This document shows, one piece after another, positions 9,424-18,261 of a stretch of 64,000 bases of DNA. The notes under the pieces were generated by a model that saw only the letters and a list, made by a program, of their open reading frames with translations, ran no database searches and was not told the DNA's origin. Origin of the DNA: an uncultured Mordavella sp. (lineage in GTDB: Bacteria > Bacillota > Clostridia > Lachnospirales > Lachnospiraceae); NCBI GenBank assembly GCA_902406105.1, contig CABPCP010000002.1, positions 23,982 through 87,981 on the forward strand. The letters are read 5' to 3'. The translations under genes were made by a program, and so were the position numbers. Position 1 is the stretch's first letter, and each line of letters opens with the position of its first letter.

Positions 9424-10302
9424 TTAAAATTTTACTTCTTGCTTTTGCCAGTTGATCTGCTCCAGCATCCGGTAGAATTTCCGGTACCGCTCCCGTTCTT
9501 CCTGTCTGCACACGCAGTAGTAGGTGGTCTCCGCCGATGGATCCCGGATAGGGATCAGCTTCTTCCCCTCCATATTCCCGCTCCTTCCAGCCATGATATC
9601 TGAGGCGAACGATGGGAAGGCGCCTGTTCCCGCCACTTCTCCAAAAGCGTCATACTCATTCATCAGGAGGAAATGAGCGTTTGGCAGTTTCTCCCGGCAC
9701 ATTTCATACCAGAATCCGATCTCTGTGTACAGAAGCAGGTTCTGCCCGTCAATGTCTTTTAAGGTAACTTCCTCCCGTTCTGCCAGCGGATGGGTATATG
9801 GCACAACAAGAGACAGGGTTTCCTTCCGGTAGGGAAAGGCGTACACTCCTTCTTCTTTTGGCTCTTCATGGAGGACCGCCATCTGATACCTGCCTTTATC
9901 GAGGCCGTCCAGCAATTCCTCATCCCAGTTCCGGATCTCTGATGCAATGGTCATCCCTGTGTAGCAGCGGGAGAGCACCGGAACCAGATCCGCGATGGGG
10001 ACCGGCGCGCAGGAGCCCAGAGTGATCGTTCTCCTGCTCCGGTCCAGAAGTCTGACCCGTTCCACCATATCCCGCTCTTGTTCCAGGATCTTCTGCGCGT
10101 ACTGAGCCGTCAGCCTTCCATTTTCATTTAGCGCGATCCGGTTCTTAGTCCTTTCAAATAACGGAACCCCTATCACTTCTTCCAGCTTCCGCATAGAGCG
10201 GGTCAGGGCGGGCTGCGATAAATGCAGCTGTTCCGATGCGGCAGACAAAGTGCCGTACTCTTCAAAAGCGACCAATTGTTCCAAAAGATAGATTTCAATC
10301 AT
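9424..10302 (-). CDS. LysR-family transcriptional regulator
   Basis: A 292-residue regulator with the winged helix-turn-helix at residues 1-60 (LVAFEEYGTLSAASEQLHLSQPALTRSM) and a LysR substrate-binding domain from about residue 90. It is divergent from the aldo/keto reductase at 10472, the usual arrangement for a LysR protein that controls its neighbour. It also precedes the activase gene on the same strand with a 97-base gap. The effector is unknown; a redox or carbonyl-stress signal would fit the neighbourhood. Confidence 0.9.
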   Translation of the reverse strand: MIEIYLLEQLVAFEEYGTLSAASEQLHLSQPALTRSMRKLEEVIGVPLFERTKNRIALNENGRLTAQYAQKILEQERDMVERVRLLDRSRRTITLGSCAPVPIADLVPVLSRCYTGMTIASEIRNWDEELLDGLDKGRYQMAVLHEEPKEEGVYAFPYRKETLSLVVPYTHPLAEREEVTLKDIDGQNLLLYTEIGFWYEMCREKLPNAHFLLMNEYDAFGEVAGTGAFPSFASDIMAGRSGNMEGKKLIPIRDPSAETTYYCVCRQEERERYRKFYRMLEQINWQKQEVKF

Positions 10303-10397
10303 AACTTACTCCTTTAATCTTTCGATTTATTTAATCTAAAACCATCGTTCAAACCCATCAGTATTACTTTTGATTATAGCACATTTCTAAATCCATA

Positions 10398-10427
10398 TTG
10401 TACTTTTTTCTTTCCTCCAACTATAAT
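10398..10427 (+). promoter_or_regulatory. Promoter of aldo/keto reductase 1
   Basis: TTGTAC (10398-10403) and TATAAT (10422-10427) are separated by 18 bases, about 45 bases before the start codon. Three further promoters in this window share the ATTGTACWTTT context and the 18-base spacer. Confidence 0.65.
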
Positions 10428-10471
10428 CGAATCAAGATCAAGAAAGAAAATATTTTAAGGAGGTTTTTATC

Positions 10472-11323
10472 ATGGAATATGCAACTTTAAATAATGGAAT
10501 CCAGATGCCGTTGGAAGGTTTTGGTGTATTTCAGGTGCCCGATCCGGCCCAGTGTGAAAACGCCGTCCTGGATGCCATAAGCAGCGGTTATCGTCTGATC
10601 GACACCGCCGCCGCCTATATGAATGAGGAGGCGGTTGGCGCAGCCATCAAAAAATGCGGCGTACCAAGGGAAGAACTTTTTATCACCACCAAGCTCTGGG
10701 TACAGGATGCAAGTTATGAAGCAGCGAAAAAAGCGGTACAGACTTCTCTTGACAAACTGGGCCTTGATTATATCGATCTGTATCTGATTCACCAGCCAAT
10801 GGGCGACTACATCGGCGCTTACCGCGCAATGGAAGAACTCTATAAAGAAGGAAAGTTACGCGCCATCGGTGTATGCAATTTCTATCCTAACCGCTTGGCT
10901 AATCTCTGCGAGACCGTAGACGTGATCCCGGCCGTTAATCAGGTGGAGCTGCATCCATTCTTCCAGCAGGAAAACGCTCTGGCCCTTATGAGGGAATATG
11001 GTATTGTTCCGGAAGCCTGGGGACCATTCGCAGAAGGGAATCACGGAATCTTCACCCATCCGGTTCTGTCCAAGATCGGGGAAAAATACGGAAAGAGCGC
11101 CGCGCAGGCAGCGCTGCGCTGGAATATCCAAAGAGGCGTCGTTGTAATTCCTAAATCTGTCCACAAAGACCGGATGGAGCAGAATTTTGACGTATGGGAT
11201 TTCACCTTGTCCGAAGACGATATGGCTGAAATCGCCAAGTTAGACTTAGGGCACAGCGAGATCGTGGACCACTCTGATCCAGGCTTCGTAAAAATGCTGC
11301 ACCAGATGAAGATCCACGACTAA
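10472..11323 (+). CDS. Aldo/keto reductase (AKR superfamily)
   Basis: A 283-residue NADPH-type aldo/keto reductase. The catalytic tetrad is visible: Asp and Tyr in IDTAAAYMNEEAVG, Lys in TTKLW and His in YLIHQPM. The cofactor-binding C-terminal signature is VVVIPKSVHKDRMEQN. These enzymes reduce aldehydes and ketones to alcohols in the cytoplasm. AAGGAGG lies 8 bases before the ATG. It is divergent from a LysR regulator and is closely similar along its length to the gene at 15278, so the two are paralogues. Confidence 0.92.
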   Translation: MEYATLNNGIQMPLEGFGVFQVPDPAQCENAVLDAISSGYRLIDTAAAYMNEEAVGAAIKKCGVPREELFITTKLWVQDASYEAAKKAVQTSLDKLGLDYIDLYLIHQPMGDYIGAYRAMEELYKEGKLRAIGVCNFYPNRLANLCETVDVIPAVNQVELHPFFQQENALALMREYGIVPEAWGPFAEGNHGIFTHPVLSKIGEKYGKSAAQAALRWNIQRGVVVIPKSVHKDRMEQNFDVWDFTLSEDDMAEIAKLDLGHSEIVDHSDPGFVKMLHQMKIHD

Positions 11324-11346
11324 TTCCGCAAGGATAATATAAAATC

Positions 11347-11388
11347 AGGCACAAGGGGAACCGCCCCTTGTGCCTAATTTTTATTTTC
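11347..11388. terminator. Bidirectional terminator between convergent genes
   Basis: AGGCACAAGGGG pairs with CCCCTTGTGCCT around a short loop and is followed by ATTTTTATTTT on the plus strand. It lies between the plus-strand aldo/keto reductase and the minus-strand iron-sulfur aldo/keto reductase; the A-rich left flank would serve the minus strand less well. Confidence 0.8.
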
Positions 11389-12529
11389 CAAAAATTTCTG
11401 CCGCCTGCTTCATATTCTCGATGATGGAGACTCCAAATGGACAGCGGGTCTCACAGGCTCCGCACTGGATACATTCTCCGGCATGGTGAGGCAGCACTTC
11501 ATAGTGTTCCCGCACCGTCTCCGGCACATTCCCCTGGGCTTTCGCCAGATTCAGGAACTTCGTCACAGAAGCCACGTCAATCTTCTTGGGGCAAGGCGCG
11601 CAGTGACTGCAGTACATACAATGACCTTCCCAACTGATATTTGGAAAAGAGGCAAAAGCGGGAGCATAATCCTTCTCTTCCTCTGAGGCTTCCTCATAGG
11701 CCAGACTTCTCTGAAATTCTTCCACACTGTGAGCGCCCGCAAGAACCGTAGCCACCGCTGGGCGGGTCAGCGCGTAATGCAGGCACTGGCTGACTGTCAG
11801 GGCCTTACCGGCAGGGGACATAGACGCATCCAGAAGATCTCCTCCTCCGAAGGCTTTCATGACCGTTACGCCTACGCCAAGCCGCTGACAGGTCTCATAG
11901 AGTTCCTGCCTCTGGGGATCCATGTTTACCAGGTGCTTTTCATAATTTTCATCCGCCCACAGTTCATTCACATCCTCGCTGGCCGGCTGAAGGTCATAGC
12001 AGGGATTTACGCTGAACATCAGCACTTCAACGTCTCCGCTTCTCACCGCCTCCAGCGCCACTTCCGGGTTGTGGCTGGAAAGCCCGATGTGATGGATCAC
12101 ACCTTTTTCTTTCAACTCTTTCACATAAGCAAGGACGGGGCCTTCCGACACCGTTTTCCAATCTTTCATGGAATCCACATAATGGATCATTCCCACATCG
12201 ATATAGTCCGTCTGAAGCAGGGAGAGCATTTCTTCCATTCCCTCTTTCACTTCATCGATCTGACGGCTCCTTTTATACTGGCCGTCTTTCCAAACGGAAC
12301 AGACATGAGACTGGATGATGAACTTCTGCCTTCTTCCCTTCATGGCCTCCCCAATGGCCGTCCGGACCTGAGGGTTCGATGTATAAAGGTCAAAATAATT
12401 CACTCCCCGCCGTTCTGCCTCGTCTAAGAGCCGTTTTGCTCCCTGGCAGTTGTCTTCCGCGAATCCCTCGCAGCCAAGTCCGATCTCACTGACTTTTAAA
12501 CCTGTGTTCCCCAACTCACGATATCTCAA
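11381..12529 (-). CDS. Aldo/keto reductase with C-terminal 4Fe-4S ferredoxin domain
   Basis: A 382-residue protein. Residues 1-290 are an aldo/keto reductase barrel starting LRYRELGNTGLKVSEIGLG, with IDVGMIHYVD in the place of the usual His loop. Residues about 310-380 hold two cysteine clusters, CMYCSHCAPCP and CIQCGACETRCP, which should bind 4Fe-4S clusters, so electrons may come from ferredoxin. I chose the TTG at 12529 because GGGAGGGAAC lies about 8 bases upstream; the longer frame from an ATG at 12580 lacks a binding site and adds residues not found in the family. Confidence 0.88.
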   Translation of the reverse strand: MRYRELGNTGLKVSEIGLGCEGFAEDNCQGAKRLLDEAERRGVNYFDLYTSNPQVRTAIGEAMKGRRQKFIIQSHVCSVWKDGQYKRSRQIDEVKEGMEEMLSLLQTDYIDVGMIHYVDSMKDWKTVSEGPVLAYVKELKEKGVIHHIGLSSHNPEVALEAVRSGDVEVLMFSVNPCYDLQPASEDVNELWADENYEKHLVNMDPQRQELYETCQRLGVGVTVMKAFGGGDLLDASMSPAGKALTVSQCLHYALTRPAVATVLAGAHSVEEFQRSLAYEEASEEEKDYAPAFASFPNISWEGHCMYCSHCAPCPKKIDVASVTKFLNLAKAQGNVPETVREHYEVLPHHAGECIQCGACETRCPFGVSIIENMKQAAEIFGK

Positions 12530-12571
12530 TATAGTTCCCTCCCTGTTATTTAAGTCTTCCAGATAAAATAT

Positions 12572-12597
12572 CAGGGTCAAAAAAATTTTTGACCCTG
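12572..12597 (-). terminator. Perfect 12-bp palindrome, likely terminator of the flavin reductase gene
   Basis: CAGGGTCAAAAA and TTTTTGACCCTG face each other across two bases. It lies between the flavin reductase stop (12647) and the next gene start on the same strand. The U-rich part is inside the stem and is followed by ATATTTT on the minus strand. An operator role is the alternative. Confidence 0.5.
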
Positions 12598-12646
12598 CTG
12601 TCTAGTTATAGTTTATCAGACAAATATTCTTTTCGTCAATGCCGCT

Positions 12647-13201
12647 CTACTTAAGGGCAGCGCCGTCTTTAAAGGCATTTCCCACTTTCTCGCCCAATCT
12701 GTAATATCCGAAATGCACGGTGTCGTAAGTGATGGGCGAGAATTTCTCAAGGCTCAGTTCTCCATCTTCTCCCAGCACACTCTCGTCAATGCTGACATTC
12801 TTGATCTTTCCAAGGAATTTTGTTCCTCCGATCACGTCGATCAGCTCACACTCCAGCGTCAGCGGAAGCTCATTGATGACCGGCGCATGGACAAAATTGC
12901 TTTCTGTAGCAGTAAATCCCGCCTTCTCCATCTTGTGCTCTTCCTGGTTCGCAGAAACAATTCCCACATAATCGCAAGCCGTCATGTGCTCCACATCCGC
13001 CACACTGACGGTAAAAGCCTTGTTCACCATAAGATTTTCAGTTGTTTTATGGCTGGACAGATCGATCATGATCTCGTCTGCCCCTACGATTCCTCCCCAC
13101 GCCGCGTTCATGGCGTTAGCTTTTCCATTCTCGTCATAAGTTCCAATGATCATGACCGGCTGAGGGAATAAAAACGGTTTTGCTCCAAAGTCTTTTCTCA
13201 T
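12647..13201 (-). CDS. Flavin reductase-like FMN-binding protein
   Basis: A 184-residue protein of the flavin reductase (FMN-binding split barrel) family: FPQPVMIIGTYDENGKANAMNAAWGG at residues 11-36 is the typical opening, followed by LSSHKTTENLMVNKAFTVSV. Such proteins bind FMN and reduce flavin or act as small oxidoreductases. AAAGGAGG lies 11 bases before the ATG at 13201, so I rejected an ATG 105 bases upstream. Its promoter shares the 12-base string TTGGCATTGTAC with that of the aldo/keto reductase at 15278, which suggests common control. Confidence 0.88.
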   Translation of the reverse strand: MRKDFGAKPFLFPQPVMIIGTYDENGKANAMNAAWGGIVGADEIMIDLSSHKTTENLMVNKAFTVSVADVEHMTACDYVGIVSANQEEHKMEKAGFTATESNFVHAPVINELPLTLECELIDVIGGTKFLGKIKNVSIDESVLGEDGELSLEKFSPITYDTVHFGYYRLGEKVGNAFKDGAALK

Positions 13202-13241
13202 AATCAATAATAACCTCCTTTGATCATTTTCTGTACATACC

Positions 13242-13271
13242 ATTGTAAAAGCTCCTTTTTCAAAAGTACAA
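13242..13271 (-). promoter_or_regulatory. Promoter of the flavin reductase gene
   Basis: On the minus strand TTGTAC (13271-13266) and TACAAT (13247-13242) are 18 bases apart. The upstream part reads TTGGCATTGTAC, identical to the string before the aldo/keto reductase at 15278. Confidence 0.6.
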
Positions 13272-13354
13272 TGCCAATTTCGCAAGCTTCTATAACTGGG
13301 ACGCATAATGAAAGGCCAAAAAACCCTTAACTTCCTCTTTCCTCCAACAATAGG

Positions 13355-13385
13355 TTGACCACTACCGGCCCAATGATGTTATAAT
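13355..13385 (+). promoter_or_regulatory. Promoter of the plus-strand ABC exporter
   Basis: TTGACC (13355-13360) and TATAAT (13380-13385) with a 19-base spacer. Transcription would begin near 13392, directly at the foot of the long hairpin at 13395-13449. The 19-base spacer is longer than optimal and typical of activator-dependent promoters. Confidence 0.5.
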
Positions 13386-13394
13386 ATGATACCA

Positions 13395-13449
13395 GGGTCT
13401 CAAAGTCCTGCATTTCATGCCCGCATGAATATGCAGGACCTTGAGACCC
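13395..13449 (+). other. 55-base near-perfect hairpin in the 5' leader of the ABC exporter mRNA
   Basis: GGGTCTCAAAGTCCTGCAT pairs with ATGCAGGACCTTGAGACCC (one mismatch). The stem continues after a small bulge with TTCATGC/GCATGAA around a CC loop. It starts within a few bases of the predicted transcription start and no T-run follows, so it is not a normal terminator. It may protect the mRNA, be bound by a regulator, or be a small palindromic repeat element. Confidence 0.6.
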
Positions 13450-13527
13450 GCAAAAACAGGAAAAAGGCGCCTGGCAGGGCGGCTTTTGACTGGTTTATAG
13501 AAAAAGAAGTTTTTGAAGAGGAATGTT

Positions 13528-15246
13528 ATGTCTACACTAAGAAAATTTATCCAATATTACCAACCCTACAAAGGTGTTTTTTTCTTGGATCTTTTCTGCG
13601 CCACTTTTATCAGCGTAGTAGATCTTTTATACCCGCAATTCTTACGCAGCGCCATCAACGGTCTTTTTACCAGAAGCGCCGGGGAAATCATCTCCGCTCT
13701 TCTCCCCATCGGCATCGGGCTTTTTGTCATGTATGTCCTTCAGAGCCTGTGCAAGTATTATATCAGCTATCAGGGACATATGATGGGCGCCCACATGGAG
13801 CGGGATATGCGTGCAAAGCTTTTTGACCACTATGAAAAGCTTTCTTTCTCTTACTATGACCAGAACAATTCCGGTCAGATGATGAGCAAGCTGGTCTCTG
13901 ACCTGTTTGACATTGCGGAGTTCGCCCACCATGGGCCTGAGAACCTGTTTATCTCCTTGATCAAGATCGTGGGATCCTTTATCTTCCTGTTTCTGATCAA
14001 CTGGCAGCTTGCCATTCCTTTGCTGATCCTAGTCTTCTGTATGCTGGTCTTCTCCATCAGCCAGAACAAACGGATGCAGGCCACCTTCCTGGATAACCGC
14101 CGGAAGATTGGGGACGTCAACGCCAGCCTTCAGGATACCCTGGCCAGCATCCGCGTGGTACAGTCTTTTGCCAACGAAGATGTTGAAAGGGAGAAATTCG
14201 CCAAAAGCAACCAGGGATTCTTAAAGTCCAAGGACGATAACTACCGGTGTATGGGAACCTTTACCGGAGGCAATCTCTTCTTCCAGGGTATGATGTACCT
14301 GGTGACTTTGGTATACGGAGGATATCTGATCGCCCAGGGACGGATGGACGTGGTAGATCTGTCCATGTACGCCCTCTATATCGGCATCTTCATCAGCCCT
14401 ATCCAGATCCTGGTAGAATTGATGGAAATGATGCAGAAAGGACTCTCCGGATTCCGCCGTTATCTGGACGTGATGGAAACTGAGACACAGATCCAAAACG
14501 CGCCGAATGCAAAGCCCCTCACCGACGTGAAAGGAACCGTTTCCTATGAAAATGTCTCCTTCCATTATTCAGACGACGATACGCTTGTACTCTCAAATGT
14601 TTCGTTTGAGATCCCAGCAGGCCGTTCGGTAGCTCTGGTAGGACCTTCCGGGTCCGGCAAGACTACCATCTGCAATCTGCTTCCCAGATTCTATGACGTG
14701 ACCGGAGGCCGGGTGGCCATCGATGGAAAAGACGTGCGGGATCTGACGCTGGAATCTCTCCGCGGCCAGATCGGCATCGTTCAGCAGGACGTCTATCTCT
14801 TCTGCGGCACCATCCGGGAAAATATCGCCTACGGAAAGCCCGGCGCTTCCCAAGAAGAAATCATGGACGCCGCTAAAAAGGCCAACATCCACGACTTTAT
14901 CGAAAGTCTGCCTGAAGGGTATGACACCTATGTAGGCGAGCGGGGAACCCGTTTGTCCGGCGGACAGAAACAGCGCATTTCCATTGCCCGTGTGTTCCTG
15001 AAGAATCCGCCGATCCTGATCTTAGACGAGGCCACCAGCGCCCTGGACAACGAAAGTGAACGCTGGATCCAGAAGAGCCTGGATGTACTGGCCCATGACC
15101 GGACCACCATTACCATTGCCCACCGGCTGTCTACCATACAGAATGCCGATGAGATCCTGGTAGTGGCGGATAATGGCATCGCGGAACGGGGGACCCACGA
15201 AGAACTGCTGCGTTTAGGCGGTATCTACGCAGGATATTACCAATAA
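13528..15246 (+). CDS. Multidrug-type ABC exporter (fused permease and ATPase)
   Basis: A 572-residue half-transporter: six transmembrane segments in residues 1-310, then an ATPase domain with Walker A GPSGSGKTT (about residue 373), Q-loop GIVQQDVYLF, signature LSGGQKQR and Walker [13 protein letters not shown]. It resembles the MsbA/LmrA-type lipid and drug exporters and should work as a homodimer. It stands alone between two minus-strand genes. AGAGG lies 7 bases before the ATG at 13528; an in-frame ATG 15 bases earlier lacks a good site. The leader carries the long hairpin at 13395-13449. Confidence 0.92.
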   Translation: MSTLRKFIQYYQPYKGVFFLDLFCATFISVVDLLYPQFLRSAINGLFTRSAGEIISALLPIGIGLFVMYVLQSLCKYYISYQGHMMGAHMERDMRAKLFDHYEKLSFSYYDQNNSGQMMSKLVSDLFDIAEFAHHGPENLFISLIKIVGSFIFLFLINWQLAIPLLILVFCMLVFSISQNKRMQATFLDNRRKIGDVNASLQDTLASIRVVQSFANEDVEREKFAKSNQGFLKSKDDNYRCMGTFTGGNLFFQGMMYLVTLVYGGYLIAQGRMDVVDLSMYALYIGIFISPIQILVELMEMMQKGLSGFRRYLDVMETETQIQNAPNAKPLTDVKGTVSYENVSFHYSDDDTLVLSNVSFEIPAGRSVALVGPSGSGKTTICNLLPRFYDVTGGRVAIDGKDVRDLTLESLRGQIGIVQQDVYLFCGTIRENIAYGKPGASQEEIMDAAKKANIHDFIESLPEGYDTYVGERGTRLSGGQKQRISIARVFLKNPPILILDEATSALDNESERWIQKSLDVLAHDRTTITIAHRLSTIQNADEILVVADNGIAERGTHEELLRLGGIYAGYYQ

Positions 15247-15277
15247 AGCCAGGATACCTTCTTCCTAAGGTGTACTT

Positions 15278-16129
15278 TTAATCGTGGATTTTGTAATTCG
15301 CAAGAAGCATTTCCGCAATTCCCGGCGCTTCCGGGTCATGACTTCCCTTGCCTGTATCCAGGGCGCGCAGCGTTTCCATTTCGTCCTCTGTTAGTTCAAA
15401 GTTGAAAATATCGATATTTCCCGCGATCCGCTCTGGATTTGTAGATTTAGGAAGGATGATGAGACCGTCCTGCACCTCGAAACGCAGAATGACCTGCCCC
15501 GCGTTCTTTCCATATTTGGAGGCAATCTCTGTAATCGCCGGATTTGAGAGAAGAGCCTCATTTCCATGGCCCAGAGGCTGATATGCCTCAATCTTGACGT
15601 CATCTTTCTCCAGAAGTTCTCTTAACTCCCGCTGCTGGAAAAAGGGATTGCATTCCACCTGATTGACCGCGGGAATGGTGGCAAATTGAGGGACAAACTC
15701 CTTCCAGATCTTCGGCGTCATATTACTTACCCCAATGGATTTCAGTTTTCCTTCCTCTTTTGCTTCCTCAAGCGCTTTCCACGCGCCTGCCACATCGCCG
15801 TATGGCTGATGGAGCAGGCATAGGTCGATATAATCCACTCCCAGTTTTTCAAGAGATACGGCGATTCCTTTTTTCGCCGCCTCATATCCATAATCCTGAA
15901 GCCACAGCTTGCTGGTGATAAATATTTCTTCCCGCGGGATCCCACTGTCTTTTACCGCTTTTCCAACCTCTGATTCATTAAAATACGCCGCAGCCGTATC
16001 TATATGCCGATATCCCGCTTTCAGCGCCTGCAGCACCGCCTGGTAAGTCGTGCCGTCGTTGGGGATCATAAATACTCCAAAGCCTACCGCCGGAATACTA
16101 TTGCCATCATTCAAAGTTATTATTCTCAT
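15278..16129 (-). CDS. Aldo/keto reductase (AKR superfamily)
   Basis: A 283-residue aldo/keto reductase with the tetrad in IDTAAAYFNESEVG (Asp, Tyr), TSKLW (Lys) and CLLHQPYG (His), and the C-terminal cofactor motif LIILPKSTNPERIAGN. It is a paralogue of the gene at 10472. AAAGGAG lies 8 bases before the ATG at 16129; an upstream in-frame GTG overlaps that site. Promoter context TTGGCATTGTAC matches that of the flavin reductase gene, so both may answer to one redox regulator. Confidence 0.92.
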   Translation of the reverse strand: MRIITLNDGNSIPAVGFGVFMIPNDGTTYQAVLQALKAGYRHIDTAAAYFNESEVGKAVKDSGIPREEIFITSKLWLQDYGYEAAKKGIAVSLEKLGVDYIDLCLLHQPYGDVAGAWKALEEAKEEGKLKSIGVSNMTPKIWKEFVPQFATIPAVNQVECNPFFQQRELRELLEKDDVKIEAYQPLGHGNEALLSNPAITEIASKYGKNAGQVILRFEVQDGLIILPKSTNPERIAGNIDIFNFELTEDEMETLRALDTGKGSHDPEAPGIAEMLLANYKIHD

Positions 16130-16154
16130 ATTGATCACTCCTTTCTTTATCTTT

Positions 16155-16184
16155 ATTTTAAAGCGCTCTTTTTAAAATGTACAA
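16155..16184 (-). promoter_or_regulatory. Promoter of aldo/keto reductase at 15278
   Basis: On the minus strand TTGTAC (16184-16179) and TAAAAT (16160-16155) are 18 bases apart, with TTGGCA directly upstream. The spacer contains the palindrome AAAGAGCGCTTT less one base, a possible operator. Confidence 0.6.
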
Positions 16185-16260
16185 TGCCAAATCCGCATTT
16201 TAGTATAACCAAAACGTATACTATTATCTGAAACAAAACCGCTATGCTCGATCTGACACA

Positions 16261-16286
16261 CAAAAAGCGAGGCAAAAGCCCCGCTT
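16261..16286 (-). terminator. Terminator of the MarR-ABC-ABC operon
   Basis: On the minus strand AAGCGGGGC and GCCTCGCTT pair around a TTTT loop and are followed by TTTTTG. It lies about 40 bases after the stop of the ABC gene at 16328. Confidence 0.8.
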
Positions 16287-16327
16287 CCTGTTATATCCTG
16301 CGGAAAGACAGATCCAAGCACTGATCA

Positions 16328-18235
16328 TCATGCTCCCTGCTCCGCAAAGTTTCCGGTATACAACTGGTAATACTTGCCCTTCTCCTGGATCAGCTCGTCA
16401 TGAGTTCCCCGCTCGATAATGCGGCCTTGTTCCATGACCATGATACAGTCTGAATTCTTGACGGTAGACAGCCGGTGAGCAATGACAAACGTAGTACGTC
16501 CCCTCATCAGCGCATCCATGCCGGCCTGTACCAGCTTCTCTGTACGGGTGTCAATAGATGACGTAGCCTCATCCAGGATCAGCGCCGGAGGATCGGCAAC
16601 CGCGGCTCTTGCGATCGCAAGAAGCTGTCTCTGACCCTGGCTTAAGTTTTCCCCATCTCCGGTAAGCATGGTATCATAACCATCTGGCAGACGACGGATA
16701 AACCCGTCCGCGTTGGCAAGCTTAGCCGCGCTGACGCACTCTTCATCTGTAGCATCCAGCTTTCCGTAGCGGATATTTTCCATAACCGTCCCTGTAAACA
16801 GATGGGTATCCTGAAGCACCATTCCAAGAGATCTTCTCAGATCCGGTTTCTTGATCTTATTGATATTGATACCATCGTAACGGATCTTACCGTCCGCGAT
16901 ATCGTAAAAACGGTTGATCAAATTGGTGATGGTAGTCTTTCCTGCTCCGGTAGCGCCGACAAAAGCAATCTTCTGTCCCGGCTTCGCCCACAGGCTGATG
17001 TTATGGAGCACGATCTTGTCATCGGTATAGCCAAAGTCCACATCATCAAAGACGACCCCGCCTTCCAGCTTGGTATAAGTAACGGTTCCATCCGCCTTGT
17101 GGGGATGTTTCCAGGCCCACAGATTGGTACGGGTATCCGCTTCTGTCAGATTTCCGTTCTCATCTTCCTTAGCGTTGACCAGCTCCACATATCCCTCATC
17201 TACTTCCGGCGTCTGATCCATCAAGTCAAAAACACGCTGCGCTCCGGCCGCCGCATTGACAACGAAGTTGATCTGCTGGCTGACCTGGGTGATGGGGTTA
17301 GTAAAGCTTTTATTCAATCCCACAAAGGTAACGACAGTACCGATGGTAACACCTGCCAGACCGTTGATCCCAAGGATCGCTCCAACGATGGCGACCAAAG
17401 CATAGCTGATCCACCCGATATTGGCATTGATGGGCATCAGCAGGTTTGCGTACCGGTTAGCCTTATTCGCGCTGTCTCTCAGCTTTTCATTGACCTTATG
17501 GAAATCTTCCATAGCCGCCTGCTCATGGCAGAATACTTTAACTACCTTCTGGCCGTCCATCATCTCTTCAATAAAACCATCCACAGCTCCCAGATCGATC
17601 TGCTGCCGGATATAGTATTTCCCGGATAATTTAGAAAAATTAGCGGTAACAGCCAACATAACGCAGGCCGTCAGGATTGAGATCACCGTCAGCGCCGGGT
17701 TCAGCACGATCATGGTGATCAGCGTGGCAGTCATCGTGATCAGAGAATTGATGATCTGAGGGATGCTTTGGCTCAAAAGCTGCCGAAGCGTATCCACATC
17801 ATTGGTATAAACTGACATGATATCGCCATGGGCATGGGTATCAAAATATTTGATGGGAAGCGACTCCATCCCGCGGAACAGATCGTCCCTCAGATGCAGC
17901 ATAGTCCCCTGGCTTACATTGACCATGATCCGGTTATAAGTAAACGCGGTGACAACACCGATTCCCATAATACAGGCCAGGCGGATCAGATCAGATGCCA
18001 GGCCGCTAAAATCTCTGGAGCCATTTTTCATCATTGGCGTGATATAATCATCTACCAAGGTCTGCGGAAATGTGGCGCCCACTACGGTAGCGATCGCCGT
18101 GATCAGGATGCACACGATCACAAGCGCAAATAAGTATTTATAATAATGAAGCATATATCCGATGACCCGGCTGATCAATTTTGTAGCGGTCGCTACTCTG
18201 GGTCTTGATTTCTTTCTGTCTCTCGTCTCGCTCAT
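16328..18235 (-). CDS. ABC exporter, second half of a heterodimer
   Basis: A 635-residue fused permease-ATPase: six transmembrane segments from about residue 35 to 340 and an ATPase domain with Walker A GATGAGKTT, signature [14 protein letters not shown] and Walker [14 protein letters not shown]. An insert of about 40 residues between the two domains (starting near residue 355, with DENGNLTEADTRTNLWAW) is usual for this subfamily. It follows its partner gene at 18262 by 26 bases. The pair resembles BmrC/BmrD-like or LmrC/LmrD-like heterodimeric multidrug exporters. The MarR gene at the head of the operon probably represses it. Confidence 0.92.
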   Translation of the reverse strand: MSETRDRKKSRPRVATATKLISRVIGYMLHYYKYLFALVIVCILITAIATVVGATFPQTLVDDYITPMMKNGSRDFSGLASDLIRLACIMGIGVVTAFTYNRIMVNVSQGTMLHLRDDLFRGMESLPIKYFDTHAHGDIMSVYTNDVDTLRQLLSQSIPQIINSLITMTATLITMIVLNPALTVISILTACVMLAVTANFSKLSGKYYIRQQIDLGAVDGFIEEMMDGQKVVKVFCHEQAAMEDFHKVNEKLRDSANKANRYANLLMPINANIGWISYALVAIVGAILGINGLAGVTIGTVVTFVGLNKSFTNPITQVSQQINFVVNAAAGAQRVFDLMDQTPEVDEGYVELVNAKEDENGNLTEADTRTNLWAWKHPHKADGTVTYTKLEGGVVFDDVDFGYTDDKIVLHNISLWAKPGQKIAFVGATGAGKTTITNLINRFYDIADGKIRYDGININKIKKPDLRRSLGMVLQDTHLFTGTVMENIRYGKLDATDEECVSAAKLANADGFIRRLPDGYDTMLTGDGENLSQGQRQLLAIARAAVADPPALILDEATSSIDTRTEKLVQAGMDALMRGRTTFVIAHRLSTVKNSDCIMVMEQGRIIERGTHDELIQEKGKYYQLYTGNFAEQGA

Positions 18236-18261
18236 AGATCAGTTTTCCTCCTTTCTTTCCT

